NCBI GenBank assembly: GCA_002914845.1
Contig: JXTC01000327.1
Coordinates: 1-64,000, forward strand
Length of the DNA: 64,000 nucleotides
DNA from: Trema orientale
Taxonomy: Eukaryota; Streptophyta; Magnoliopsida; Rosales; Cannabaceae
Direction of reading: 5' to 3'
Shown here: piece after piece, positions 36,971 to 48,680 of the stretch
How the letters are laid out: every line of letters starts with the position of its first letter
How positions within the stretch are numbered: the stretch's first letter is position 1
Notes under the pieces: generated by a model
Seen by the model: only the letters and a program-made list of their open reading frames with translations
Databases searched by the model: none
Told to the model about the DNA's origin: nothing
Translations under genes and position numbers: made by a program

Positions 36971-39430
36971 CACTACTACAAAATACCCCCTTAGATGATG
37001 GTTTTAAACCGTGATCTAACGGTGTAGACAATGCCTCCCAAATCGTCGTCTATATCAGTGTCATCTTTATGTATATTACGAAAGACGACGGGTTGTAACA
37101 GTTGAATAAAACATGAAATTTGAAGGGAAAAAAGCTGTGTTCAAGATTATAGATGGCGGGTTTTATTGTAAAGCATTGTCTACAGCAAATATATTAACAA
37201 CTATAGATCACGATTTTTCTAAAAACTGTGATCTATAGTTAAATAGTCAGCAACTATAAATCACAGTTTTCAAGAAAACCATGATATATAGTATGCTTTC
37301 TTGAAAAAAAAAAAACATTTTTCTATATTTTCCATTTTTCCATGGGTTGCCAATATCCATGATTCAAATTAAATGGTAATAAATCTTGTAATATCTTTTA
37401 AAGCACATCCATAATATAATATCTAATGCAAATCATCTAAAAGTTCAAATTTATAAGTATTAATTAACTATTTAATCACAACAAATTAAAAATGTGGAAG
37501 TTAAACTAATTTGTGGCTGAATTCGCATAACAACGGGCTGCTTATATACCCATTAAAGGGATCAAGCCATTTCGTAGTTCATTTACATTTTCAAAAAAGA
37601 GAAAGTATATGGAGATTAAAAGTTCCAATATAACATCAAAAAAATCTAGAATGTAAGGATTAATTTACAAAATGCTATCTTCAACGCCACTTCAATATTG
37701 GGAGAAGTTAGACTACCCATTCATTCTGCATTTCATCTGTCTCTATTCTTGTGTATTCATTGATTTGACCAAACTACATTTGAATAAAACAAAATAAAAT
37801 TAGTTTATAGTCATTTGTAGATATAATTTGCATTGATATAAATGCACTTATATCAATTAGAATCTTATCCTATTTATAGTCCATTATGTCCTACATGTAT
37901 CCTAAAACATAAAAGCCACATTCGATATTTCTGGGTTGCTTGTGTACTTGCTATACAAATTAGTCAAAAATTAGTTTGTAGTACCACTAAATTTTCAATC
38001 TATTTAAAAGTTTTTACCTTTATAGTAGATTTTGTTTGCATGTTGCGTTGTTTCGTAACTCCAAGCCTTCCCAATTTCTATTCATTCAATAATGAAGTGA
38101 CTAATTCATAGATGCTCGTATGAATAGGTTAACGAATGGGATCAATCCAATATACTTCATCACCCCAAGGATCGATGATTGCTAACATCCAATATTTCCC
38201 ACAATTGCCATAAAATCATAAAGATTTTACAATAGAATTATAAATTCTAATAGCAAAATCATATAAAAGAATATTACCCTTTATAATATGGCAAGAAAGC
38301 TAGTTATCTACGCTCATAATTCTTTAAAGTAAGAACTATATTGTCTTTTTTCACCCTTTTATCTTTTTCTCCAGTTCTTATCCTAGGGATCAAAGAAACT
38401 TTACTTCGATAAATGAAATCACAGTTTTGCTGATTGGAACATCTACTCATGAACAAATACCTATAATACAAAGAATAGATTCTATTATCATTAATTTCTA
38501 ATGGAGTAATAATTTTCAAGTGAAATGAAAAATTTCAACGAACCTTATGTAGAACTCAATATAAGGCAAACTCAATTCAACCATAGCCACCATATAACTG
38601 ATGTCTTCACTATCTAGACAGTTCTTTGATCACTACCAACAATTTCTGAAGATAGAAAAATTCAATAGTATCATCCGTCCTCATACGTTGGGTTGCATAA
38701 TTTACAATTACGTGAAGACACGGTGACAATTCCTCAACTGCTACATCAGGTTTTTGTTGTTTTTGATTCAAAGAGTTTGATAGACCTTTGCTATTTCCTA
38801 AAGATATGTGTTCCTTTCCTTTTTCTTTCATCTTTTTTATAGGATCCTATAGAATGAATTAATAAGATTCAGTTAGTTAATATATACTAGGAAAATCTTA
38901 TCTAGTATGTATTAGCAATACATCATACATATCTCTTCCCCAAATATCACTAAATATTCTGGCCATGTAACATATATACCTAGAGCATCCAAAACTGTCT
39001 CTATTTCTTCCGTTGGGATTGGTATGTCAACCTCAGGCTGAATAACCACAGTTACTGAAACTCTTAAGTTGCCATCTCCAAGAGCATGGCTATGAATAAC
39101 ATATCCAGAATTCTTGTATACTAAATCCTTGACAACTATATTTTTCACATTATCCACAGCTACCATACAAATAATACCATAAAAAACCAAAGATTATTCA
39201 TTTAGCATAAAAACTATGTTCGTACCTATTTCATCTGGGAAGCTGCGCGTTACTGCAAGGCTATTCCCTTTGTCTCATCAACTTTTGTTCTATGGATTTG
39301 TTTGTTTAACACATGACTTGATCTTCATTAGAAGCATCTGTAGGTGGTCTAGCTCATTAAAAGAATTCTTCTTTGTCCAAAAGTATCTCACAGAGAACAA
39401 CTAAGAAAAAGAAAACCTTAGTGGCCTTGT
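36971..39430 (-). mobile_element. Second CACTA-like element carrying an Ulp1-type relic
   Basis: A CACTACTACAAAATACCCCC start lies at 36971. Subterminal inverted words follow at 37000-37300 (ACTATAGATCACGATTTTT, AAACTGTGATCTATAGTT, ACTATAAATCACAGTTTT). A minus-strand coding relic follows at 38134-39190. The right end was not found and is set only where recognisable sequence stops. The subterminal words differ from those of the element ending at 36707, so this is a separate family. Confidence 0.6.
38134..39190 (-). pseudogene. CACTA-borne Ulp1-like (C48) protease relic
   Basis: On the minus strand the first block (39190-38912) has SGYVIHSHALGDGNLRVSVT then EVDIPIPTEEIETVLDAL and VTWPEYLVIF. 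This is the conserved domain (DUF8039-like) that precedes Ulp1 peptidase modules in plant CACTA elements. A second block (38831-38610) has RMRTDDTIEFFYLQKLL. The third (about 38206-38134) reads YWMLAIIDPWGDEVYWIDPI, the C48 core around the catalytic His. Here the usual HW reads YW (38194-38192), so the catalytic His is missing. The frames are interrupted and intron borders were not resolved. Confidence 0.6.
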
Positions 39431-42127
39431 TCTGAAAAAAGGCCAGGGTGATTCTTTATCTTCATATTTTGTTTTATTTCCTATTTAGAGTTTTAAGCAA
39501 GAACTCTATACAACTGGCATGTCAATAAAGGAGGCAAAGCCATGAATATCTACTATGTTAATTGGTGATGCATCAAGCGTACGTCAACAAGCTCCTAGCT
39601 TTACAAACTGATTGCATTTGATTTGTCGGGTTTGGGAATAGTGGAAATAGGGATTAGTCAAATAAGTACGTTCAATTTTGATCTTGGACATTTTCAATGT
39701 ACATTTTGTTGAAGTAATGAAATCGCACATGTGCACGAAATCGAGAAAAGTCTATGTTCACGTAGCTCTGGAATTGCTCCCGCATCATGTTAAGTTAGGG
39801 TACAATCGTCAACACACTTTTTGCTTTTGCAATTTACTTAGTTTTTCTTTTTCCTAATAATAATAAAATAATAATTTATTATCACCACCATTTTTACTAT
39901 TATTAGTAATGCGTATGGATGACATGATTTGGCTAGCATTCTCTGTTATTAGACTTGATTAAATTACTACTTTAGCAACATGTTATTTGAAATATTATAT
40001 ATATATATGCAATTTGAATAATGCTATTCTTGTATATGTAGTATTGCCTACTAGAAAATTTAATTGAAATGTTTTAATTTTAGTTTTTTTCTAATTCCAA
40101 AATAATATTCATTCTAAAATAATCCAACTTATCTTAGAATAAAATAAAATATAAGTATAACAATATACAATTTCAAGTTGTTAGTTAGATTTTAAGTTAT
40201 TTCTTTTTTTTAAAAAGAAAGTATTTTTTGCCAATAAGCAAGTACTTTCTTCTTGATAGAAGGTACTACGTACCTAGAGAGTGGGTAATTCTAGAATACG
40301 TGTATGATTTTGGGCATACTGATACGCTCAAATACTTAACCGGGCGCGCGATCCAAAATCTGATGGTTTGAATTAAAAGACTTTTGTGGACTGTAGCACA
40401 CTGGAATCCAGCTTTCCTTCCCCACTGTTGTCTCCTTATTTTTGTAAAAGACTAAAAACCCTATCTGCAATTTATTCCCTCTCCTTTTTTTAATTTATTT
40501 TATTTATTTTTCTTCGGAAAAAAAAGTCCGCAATTTATTCTCTCTCCCTCTCAGTTCTTAGTCTAGACTTGTGAAGTTCTAGAATTCGTAAGTAGAAGAA
40601 GAAGTAATAGGTTATTTTACATAATTTTTGTTTACTATTCAAAGGTTTAAAAATAAAAATAAAATAAAATAAAAAAGGAGAAGATAAAACTCAGAACTCT
40701 CTCAACCCCGACACTTGATTAGTCCTTATGATCTGAGCTCAAATTGGCAAATTGGAGGACATGAAATCTGGTCTTATATTTTGTTAAGTGAAAGAGTAAA
40801 ACGGACTTGGTTTTGTTCAGTTAAAGAGAACTCGCCAGCGGAGCAGAGGATAATTAGCATTCTCTGTACATTGATAGAGAGAGATGGGAGAAAATATGGG
40901 CACGACTTGGAGTTTGTATTGTACAAGACAATAGGACAAATAAAGAGAAATAATTACCAAAAATATAACTGAGTCATCTTTTTTTGATATGTTCAGTAAT
41001 TCCACTCTTCCAATTTTCAAATTCAATATAACATAAATTTCATGGGCCATTTGGGAATTCAGGGAGTTGAAAGACAAGAATTAAATATATTCAAATTTAA
41101 GTACTGTTTGTCTAGATTAGGGTGATATCATTTTGTGTAATAAGGGAGCAGTTTTTGGATTTCTGCAATTACAAAAGGAGAAAGATGAAGGCGCTCTTGA
41201 CAGAGCAAGGAGAAAAAGAGGAAGAAAAAGAACAGAATTCAGTAGAAGAAGATGCATATTAACTTCTATGGATCAAGACACTTGAATCGTTTAATTTTCA
41301 TCGGACGGTTTATGAGAGGATTTTGTTACCATATCAATACTCTCGTTCTTACGACCCATATTCTAGAATTGCGCCCCCTAGAGAGTAGCTCGCATTATCT
41401 AAAGAAGTACTCAACCACTACAGTAACTAGTCAAGATCCAGTCCATAATGTAATTACAGATGGACCAAAGAAAAACACAATGGCCATTTCTACAATAAAT
41501 GGCACCAATATAGGAAAACTGTTGGAGAACATGTGGCATAAATCCTAGAGGATTGTTGGAAGAATATTCCTTTATTTACTTTATTATATTCACTCCTTGT
41601 ATATGAATACTCTTTCAGCTATCAAAACAAAAACAAGGAACAACATATAATATATATTCTTTCCTCTCCACTTTAAAATTTTACGTTTCTTTACTTAAAA
41701 TGAAATTGGTTTGTTTGGTTACACTTTTGTTTTGTGCAAATTATTTTAAAAAAAAAAAATTGAAAAATCTGTTGGATCTTCTTAAGAATTTGAAAAAGAT
41801 CTACACTTTCTATTTCACTTAAGAGAAAAAACAAAAAACATAAAATAAAAGTGTATTTAAGCAAGCCTTAGTTTCAAAATTTAATTTTAAATATCACAAA
41901 AAAAAATTAAAACTTGATATTTAGTCAACGTTATGAAATATAAAATCTAATCCAATCCAATTCATACATAGTACCAAATCAAACATAGATAGGACACATC
42001 TACTCTTTCTGAAAAAGTCTATTTATTTCCTATCCTATCATGTTTTCTAAATATGTCTTGGAAAAAAAAAAAAAAAAAAAGAATGAAAAATATGCATTAA
42101 AAAAAAAAAAGCTAGCTTAAATCGCCT
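39431..42127. other. Intergenic, no gene recognised
   Basis: AT-rich DNA. Open frames at 40715-40972 and 41252-41548 (98 codons) match nothing I recognise. A short stretch near 41553-41645 begins TGTTGGAAGAAT and ends GGAACAACA. Its TG/CA ends and inverted TGTTG/CAACA tips could mark a very small solo LTR, but there is no partner copy here. Confidence 0.35.
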
Positions 42128-45100
42128 TCATCGAGGGCCAAAAGTAGAATTTGTCAAATTGTTTTGAGAGCACCCTTCAGCACCTGATCCTTGGCTGCCA
42201 TGATCACCATTCGTAAATTTTCCCACGGAAAAAGCTGGTCGTTCCGGTTTCGCAAGACTTATACTCTCAGTTGTTAACATTTGAACAATTGATGACATAG
42301 TTGGCCTATTGCATGCGTCTTCTTGAACACACAGTAATCCAATATGGACATACCTCATAAACTCATTTAGAGGACAAGAATCTTTCAAAGATGGATCCAT
42401 TAGCTCCAATCCTTCACCATCATTCCATAGTTGCCAAGCCTGAATTGAAAAAAAAAAGGTGTAGATATTGATATAGAGGTCAATATAAACTTCATATATA
42501 TATATATATATCGCTACGAGATTTATATATTAATAATATTAATATGAAAACAATGTATATACATATTCTTACATATGCAAGCAAACTAGGCGCAAATTTT
42601 GTGAGATGAAAACCAGAATTCTTTTTCCCGCTCAGAATCTCAAGTAAGAGTACTCCGAAGCTAAACACATCGGACTTTATAGAATATAATCCCTCCATAG
42701 CATATTCTGGGGCCATATAACCACTATGCAAAAAAAGAGTAAAAAAAGTGAATAATTAATAACAGACTAAGTTTTCAAACTAAGTTGAGGATCAATTAGT
42801 AGGAATTGCACGCATTCATTATACTCTAACTTTAAAATAATAAAGATTATAGTTGTAATTGTACTTACTAAGTTCCAACAATTCTCTTAGTGTTTCCATG
42901 AATTTGATCGATTCCAACCATTCTGGCCATGCCAAAATCTGATATTTTTGGATTCATATCTCTATCTAATAAGACATTACTAGCTTTTAGATCTCGATGT
43001 ATTACCCTAAGCCGAGAATCTTCGTGAAGATATAGAATTCCTCGAGCAATTCCACCTATTATCTTGTTACGTGTTGACCAGTCTAGTAGTGCTTGCATTT
43101 TGGGATCTACACATTCATAAACAAATTAAACACAAGTATTTTAAAAGAAATTTAAATTGTAGACTCGTAATTGTAAAACTATAACCAAACTCCTTTCCAT
43201 AAGCAGAGGAACATAAAACATAAATTATACATGTTATAAACTAACCGAATAAAAAATAATCAAGGCTTTTGTTGGGCACAAATTCATAGACAAGTAATGT
43301 TTCTCCTCCCCCCAAACAAAATCCCAAAAGCCTAACAAGGTTTCTGTGTTGTAGCTTAGCAACCAATGCAACTTCATTTCTAAATTCTTCTTCACCTTGG
43401 CCAGAGCTTTTTGACAGTCTCTTCACAGCTATTTCCTGTCCTTCAGGAAATATCCCCTGTCCTTCAGGAAATATCCCCTGTAAATGATATTGGAATAAGC
43501 ATTGACTCCTATTATAACACTACAACAAAAGACAGTTTCCATGTCACCAACACCAAGTCATTTTCTGACGATGTGGAACATCAACAACTTTGTTCTTTCC
43601 GGGACGAGGAGGATCACTTATTTTCTCATACATATGTGAAGTGGCCTTAGCCAACTAAATGTTACCTTGTACACTTCACCAAATCCACCTTCACCTAGCT
43701 TGTAGTCTGTAGAAAAGTTTTTTGTAGCGGTTTCTATGGTGATCAAACCGAATTCCAACGACTCTGTACCATCTATAACGAAAGAAACAAATTAGCTGGT
43801 AGTGTTAGCATAGAAGTTTGCTTGACTAAATAATAGAAGTTTTAGTTTATATTTCTATACCACTTTCTCGTCGAACGACGTTGTATTTCTTGGCTACCAT
43901 ATTTACTCTCTTGTGATAAAAAAGACCGCAGCCAGCAAAAGCCAAAGAGGCAACAGTCACGCCTATTACAATACCGGCAACTGTTCGTCTTGATATTTGT
44001 TTGCTTCCTCCTACAAAATATAAAGTCTATGGATCAATCATTCTTGTACGCTCAAACATTCAAACCATTTATGGCGGTGAACTATGCGTAATAGATAAGT
44101 ATAAATAATAAGATAATGTTTAATGTCATCAGCAGCCATGCAGATGACTCTATGTATACTTCATGGAAAAGTATGTATGATTGATTAAGCTTACGATAAT
44201 AATTTCTCACTTCTAATTTCTTTGACAAACTTATTTCCTGATAATTCCTTCAAGAACCTAGAACTTCACTAATGTCCTTGTTATGTAACATATATGAGGT
44301 TATCATGATAAGCCTTAAAAATAATCATTATAATGTTAATAGGCATAAAAAATAAAGGGCAAAAATTAACTCTTGACTTACTTTTCCAAGAGTTACCCTT
44401 GGTTTCTAGATAATTGACTTTAGCATATTTTGCCCCCAAAAGTAAGTACTCTTATTATTCTGCTCCAAAATTGGCAAAAATAGTCTCACTTTACCTTAAA
44501 ATTATATTCTTGACCAATGACTTGTCGTTTTTTTTTTTTTAATCTTTTTTCGCCATTTGTACTGCCACCTGGATTTAGTTCTTTAAACATTTGATCGGTT
44601 TCTTAAATTTGAGAACAATTGACGATTTTGCAGCAATCCATGCTTTTTTAGGGGGCAAAGTGAGACTACTAAATTTTGCTAACTGTGGGACAAAATATGT
44701 CGAAATCAATAATCATGTGATGAAGTAAATAGCGAAATTTGAAGACAGAAAACAAAAAATTTCACTTCTATATTTTCATAAATAACCTGGAGCAGGCAGA
44801 GGGGGCGGCGACTCTGCCATCTGTGGCGGCCTTGTTGATGGAGGCGGAGGAAATACAACTGTAGGATTAGACGTAGTTTCATAGTAAAACGGGTACAGCT
44901 CATACCTAACGTTACAACTTGGGAACAAAACTCTTCCACCTAATTTTCCGTTACAACAAATGGCGAGACGCGCAATTGCATCTCGAAGGCATCTGGTGCA
45001 ATCATCACCAGATAAGTCCGGCGTACACTGCATAAGCGTGTAAATGGTCTGAAAGCCATTAAACTTGACTTCCTTCGTAAGAAAACTTTTTGCTCCATTG

Positions 45101-45621
45101 TCAACTTCACTTGCAGAATCAGTCATAATCTGCTCGAGTGTATTTTGAAAATGGTCCCGTTCCGTTACATTAGCTGTATTTAACAAGGCAACTCTGGGCC
45201 TCTCGTCCACAGTATCGAAGAAAGATCGATTCGAGTACCGTAACGTGCATTCATCGTACCATATCACGATCTGCTTCTCAACAGGACACTTCTCAGTTGC
45301 GTCCTTTGTGGCGAATGCCACGCAGTCCTTGCACATAGTAGCGTTGACATCTCCACGGCAAAGGTAGCTGCCAAAGACTGCCCCCGTGGAAGAGGAATTA
45401 TCGCCCACTTCGATTCGGTAGAATCCCTCTCCTTGATTTGCTTTAAAAGAAAGTTTACTTAGGAGCTTATTAAGATTTGATTGGTAGATGCTATTAGGGG
45501 CGTAAGTACTTGCGTTTGAGCAATTATGATAAATGTAAGTAGGATTAATAGTGTAGGATTCAGCCGCAGTAAAAATCACAGTAAGACTGATAATGAAGAG
45601 ATTGAAGTAAAATATCCTCAT
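42128..45621 (-). CDS. CRK: Cysteine-rich receptor-like kinase (CRK-1)
   Basis: Seven exons: 45621-44787, 44010-43861, 43772-43666, 43477-43246, 43106-42869, 42723-42573 and 42439-42128. They add to 2025 nt (674 aa) in one frame with GT/AG borders. Order: signal peptide (about 1-20), two DUF26/Gnk2 domains with C-x8-C-x2-C at C88/C97/C100 and C199/C208/C211, a Pro-rich stalk, a TM helix (about 288-310), then the Ser/Thr kinase. The kinase has the Gly loop GEGGFGEV, the VAIK-type Lys in [35 protein letters not shown] and [16 protein letters not shown]. All catalytic residues are present. CRKs act at the plasma membrane in immunity, ROS and stress signalling. The start at 45621 is the only ATG fitting the signal peptide. 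Exon 4 opens with a doubled GIFPEGQ block, which is unusual. Confidence 0.92.
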
Positions 45622-46590
45622 GATGGGTACAGAAATATGTTTATGGGACAGCACCGACCGATGATCGGTTTATGGAGCTTCAAAGCTTGTTTAAGGAAGC
45701 GTGTTCGATCGGGTAACTTTATTACTCTACAACATGTCAAGTTGATTTTTCGTCCACGTCAACGTCCCCAAGCTTTGAAAGGTCATGTCTTGTGGAAATT
45801 AAGGGGCAAAATTAGAAAGTAAAGGGCAGATGGAGTATTTGATTACGCTAGTAGTGTTGGAAATTTCTTGAAAAGTACTGTTACATGTTTACTTTTGCGG
45901 TATGGATAACTTTTTTTTTTCCCCTTGTGCACTAATAAGATGCCGTGATAGTTAGCTAATTGGGACTTAGTTTAGTTGGTCTAGGAATTTTTTTTTTTTT
46001 TTTGGAAATAGGTCTAGGACTTTTAGTGGTCTAAAATTTTTGAAGGCGTAGAGAATGGTTGGAATTAAGACTATTTTATGCATTAATTTAATAATAAAAA
46101 ATTAAAAAAATGTTGTGATAGTTATTATATCATATATATATATATGGGGATGGCTACGGTAGGGGCGTCCCTACGTAAGGTCATGCCTTAATTATCGTTG
46201 GATGAGAATCTGTGGGGAATAACGGGAATCTGTAGAGAATCTATTTATATACAGATTCCCATACAACGGTGAATAGACAGGGCCCTACGTAGGGGCGCCC
46301 CTACTGTAGACGCGCCCTATATATATATATCTGACTTATTTTCCTCGAACCTCATTGAAAAAAGGGACCATTTTTTTCATAATAAAAGAAACAATTTTTA
46401 AGTTAAAAGAATTTTAAATTACAGATTATTTATGTTTCATTTTTCATTTATTAACAAATTTTAACTACAATAAAAAAGAACTAGATAGAAAGGCCGTCAA
46501 TTTTTCAACTACATGGAGTAAGAAAAGGAATCATCAGCTAAAAATTTAAAACCCAGAAAGTTTTTATTTCATAGCATATCATCAGTTCAT
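45622..46590 (-). promoter_or_regulatory. CRK-1 upstream region, duplicated at 58.6-59.6 kb
   Basis: This stretch, including MITE copy 3, is present in inverted orientation at about 58610-59612 upstream of the CRK-2 exon 1 relic. Similarity runs from the start codon to about 46590. It therefore holds the ancestral promoter of both copies. No TATA box or cis-element is claimed. The plus-strand open frame at 45526-45822 is antisense and unsupported. Confidence 0.6.
46137..46326. mobile_element. Mutator-type MITE, copy 3 (CRK-1 promoter)
   Basis: A 172-bp element (46146-46317) is flanked by TATATATAT (46137-46145 and 46318-46326) inside a (TA)n tract. The left end GGGGATGGCTACGGTAGGGG and the right end, reverse-complemented GGGCGCGTCTACAGTAGGGG, form the family TIR. 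About 520 bp upstream of the CRK-1 start codon. Confidence 0.85.
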
Positions 46591-46599
46591 TTATGAAGG

Positions 46600-46984
46600 T
46601 TTGATTCATATTGTATTGTGTATTTTTCTGGTATTTTAATTCATATTACGTCTTTGTTTTCAGGATCTTTTATTGCTTCTGCAGCACTATTTTCAACACT
46701 TAACGTCCATTCTGAAAATTCCAAAATTTTCCTTTTTTTCTTTTATGTAGTATTAGAGTTTTTTAATCTCATATTTTTTAGAGTTAATTTCTAATCTAAA
46801 TAGTTGTCGTTGATCTTGTATAGCTAATCATATTTAATTCCTATATTTGTATCAACCATGTAAATATAGATATCAGCCATGTAAATATAGATATTGTATG
46901 CTTCATTGTAAAATATACTATTGAAAAATTCTAAGCTGCTATTTTTCTTATTTCTTCAAATATGGTATTAGAGCAGGTTTATAG
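46600..46984 (+). other. Possible LTR relic with tRNA-Met primer site
   Basis: An AT-rich stretch ends just before TGGTATTAGAGCAGG (about 46962-46976), one base off the TGGTATCAGAGC primer-binding consensus. This could be the 3' end of an LTR and its primer site. No second LTR or coding sequence supports it. Confidence 0.3.
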
Positions 46985-48680
46985 GTATAAATAAAAATTA
47001 TTTATACTTGTATTTATTATATCTTCTTTTGTTCCAATAGGTGTAATAGGTGAAATTTGTCTGAATTCGCCACTTGGTATAATTGTCATCACTAAAACGC
47101 TGGTCAAAATTATTTTTTAAATCTTGTAATGTCTTGTCTAAAGCTTCGAAACAGTACTTGTTATTCATCGGTGCTTCATCCTATAATATAAGTCTCATTT
47201 TTTCAATTAATTTTGCCAACTGAGTTCTTTTTTTGATATGACAGGTGGAAAATTTATCAGTTGATAAAAGTATTTGAAATCTTAAATGTGCGGTTCTGCC
47301 TTTAGGTTATATAATAATGAAGCTATTTCAGATGATGCAACAGCTAAAATAATTCCGTTGTTTGATCTGATTTTGGTGATAATTGTATTTCATGAAAAAA
47401 ATTTTCCTGTGCCTCTATATCCATAAATAAAGAATAAATTTTTTTTATTGTTTAATGATTCTTCAATTTGTTCATAGATATAACGTTGTTCATTATTCAA
47501 GTTTTTCTCTGAGATAGTATTCTCTTTTTTTAGTTTATTAATGTCATAATCTAATTCTTCTAGTAAAAGTTTATTATTTAAATCATCAATTAATGTTCAC
47601 GCTGGTAGTGGTAGATTAAAATTTGTTAGAGTAGATGAATTTAAATTTTATCATTTTTCTAATTCTTATAGCGTAGGCATCAACTACATATTATTGGAAA
47701 AGTCTGTAAGTTTTAAATAAGATATTATTTACATTTTCATCCTGTTGTAATTGATAACAATATAATGCTATCATAGGTATTTTATTTATTGAAGGTCGTT
47801 TTCCTAGTCTGTTTATGTTGTAATTTAAATCGATTCTGTAACCATCCTCTCCGTATAGAAATAAAAGGGGATATTGTTAGGCCATATAAGCTAGATGTAA
47901 TTTTGTAATTCTTTGTAAATTGTTTGTTTTGTCTTGGATTATAGTGTCTCTTCCCTCTTCATATTCACCAATATCTCCGACAATTAATTCTCCTATATCA
48001 TTTGAAGTGGGTAATTCATACTGATTATTAGCTATAGGTCATCGTCCTATTAATCTTAATTTCATTGATAAAATTTTATTTTCATGGTGTCTATCTCTAA
48101 CTATACGAAAAAGCTTTACTAATTCGTTATTTTCATTAAGTATCTTGATTAAATTCTCAACAATTCATTTTGTCAATTCTCTTGATTCATCATCGAATGA
48201 GAATATTGACATTCAATTTTTGGTTTCGTTTTCTGTGTTATACATATATATATGATTAGAAAAATCTTATAAAATTATTATTTGCTAGCAATAAGGATCC
48301 CATAAGATGATGTACTTGACCGCTGATTTTAAAAATGTATGGACCGTCTGAATTTCTTGTATTTTTTTTATGTTTTCTCCGAAAGATATGAAAGCAAACA
48401 TGGAATTAAAAATTCGAATATTTTTTTAGAAATATGTACTTAAAAACCCTCCGTAATAATAAAGTAGCTGATCTAGTATAGGAAGATAATTTTTTATTGG
48501 AATAAATTTAATTGTTCCATCTTTACAACATAGGTTATATTTTGGTGGATAAGTTCTTTTGGCAGATTCGTCAAACCAAAAAATGCATTGCAATATTTAC
48601 AGATGCAAGAGTAGTCTCCAAGATCATGATATTTATTAATATCACCTGTAACACAATATGGAATAAGAGTTAAAAGTAAA
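46985..48680 (-). pseudogene. Helitron Rep/helicase relic, internally deleted
   Basis: Minus strand, from right to left: a CxxC-type start with HDLGDYSCICKYCNAFFWFD; then SGQVHHLMGSLL, NELVKLFRIVRD and YPLLFLYGEDGYRIDL (Helitron-like N-terminal region); then a jump to LDYDINKLKKENTISEKNLN and NEQRYIYEQIEESL. The PIF1-type helicase follows with Walker A FIYGYRGTGKFF (GTGKT expected), LAVASSEIASLLY, the Walker B region LIL-stop-DEAPM, CFEALDKTLQDL and ITPIGTKEDIIN, where it ends. The HUH nuclease segment expected between the N-terminal part and the helicase is absent. Many stops. Helitrons replicate by rolling circle; this one cannot. Termini were not identified. Confidence 0.85.

Noticed and set aside
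41252-41548. 98-codon open frame
   Set aside because: No recognisable domain, no splice context and no codon pattern beyond chance; kept only as a note in the intergenic entry.
45652-45654. Longer CRK-1 N-terminus starting 11 codons upstream
   Set aside because: That codon is GTG; the first in-frame ATG is at 45621 and is followed directly by a good signal peptide.
45526-45822. Plus-strand frame over the CRK-1 start
   Set aside because: Antisense to CRK-1 exon 1. Its counterpart at 59343-59624 exists only because the region is duplicated.
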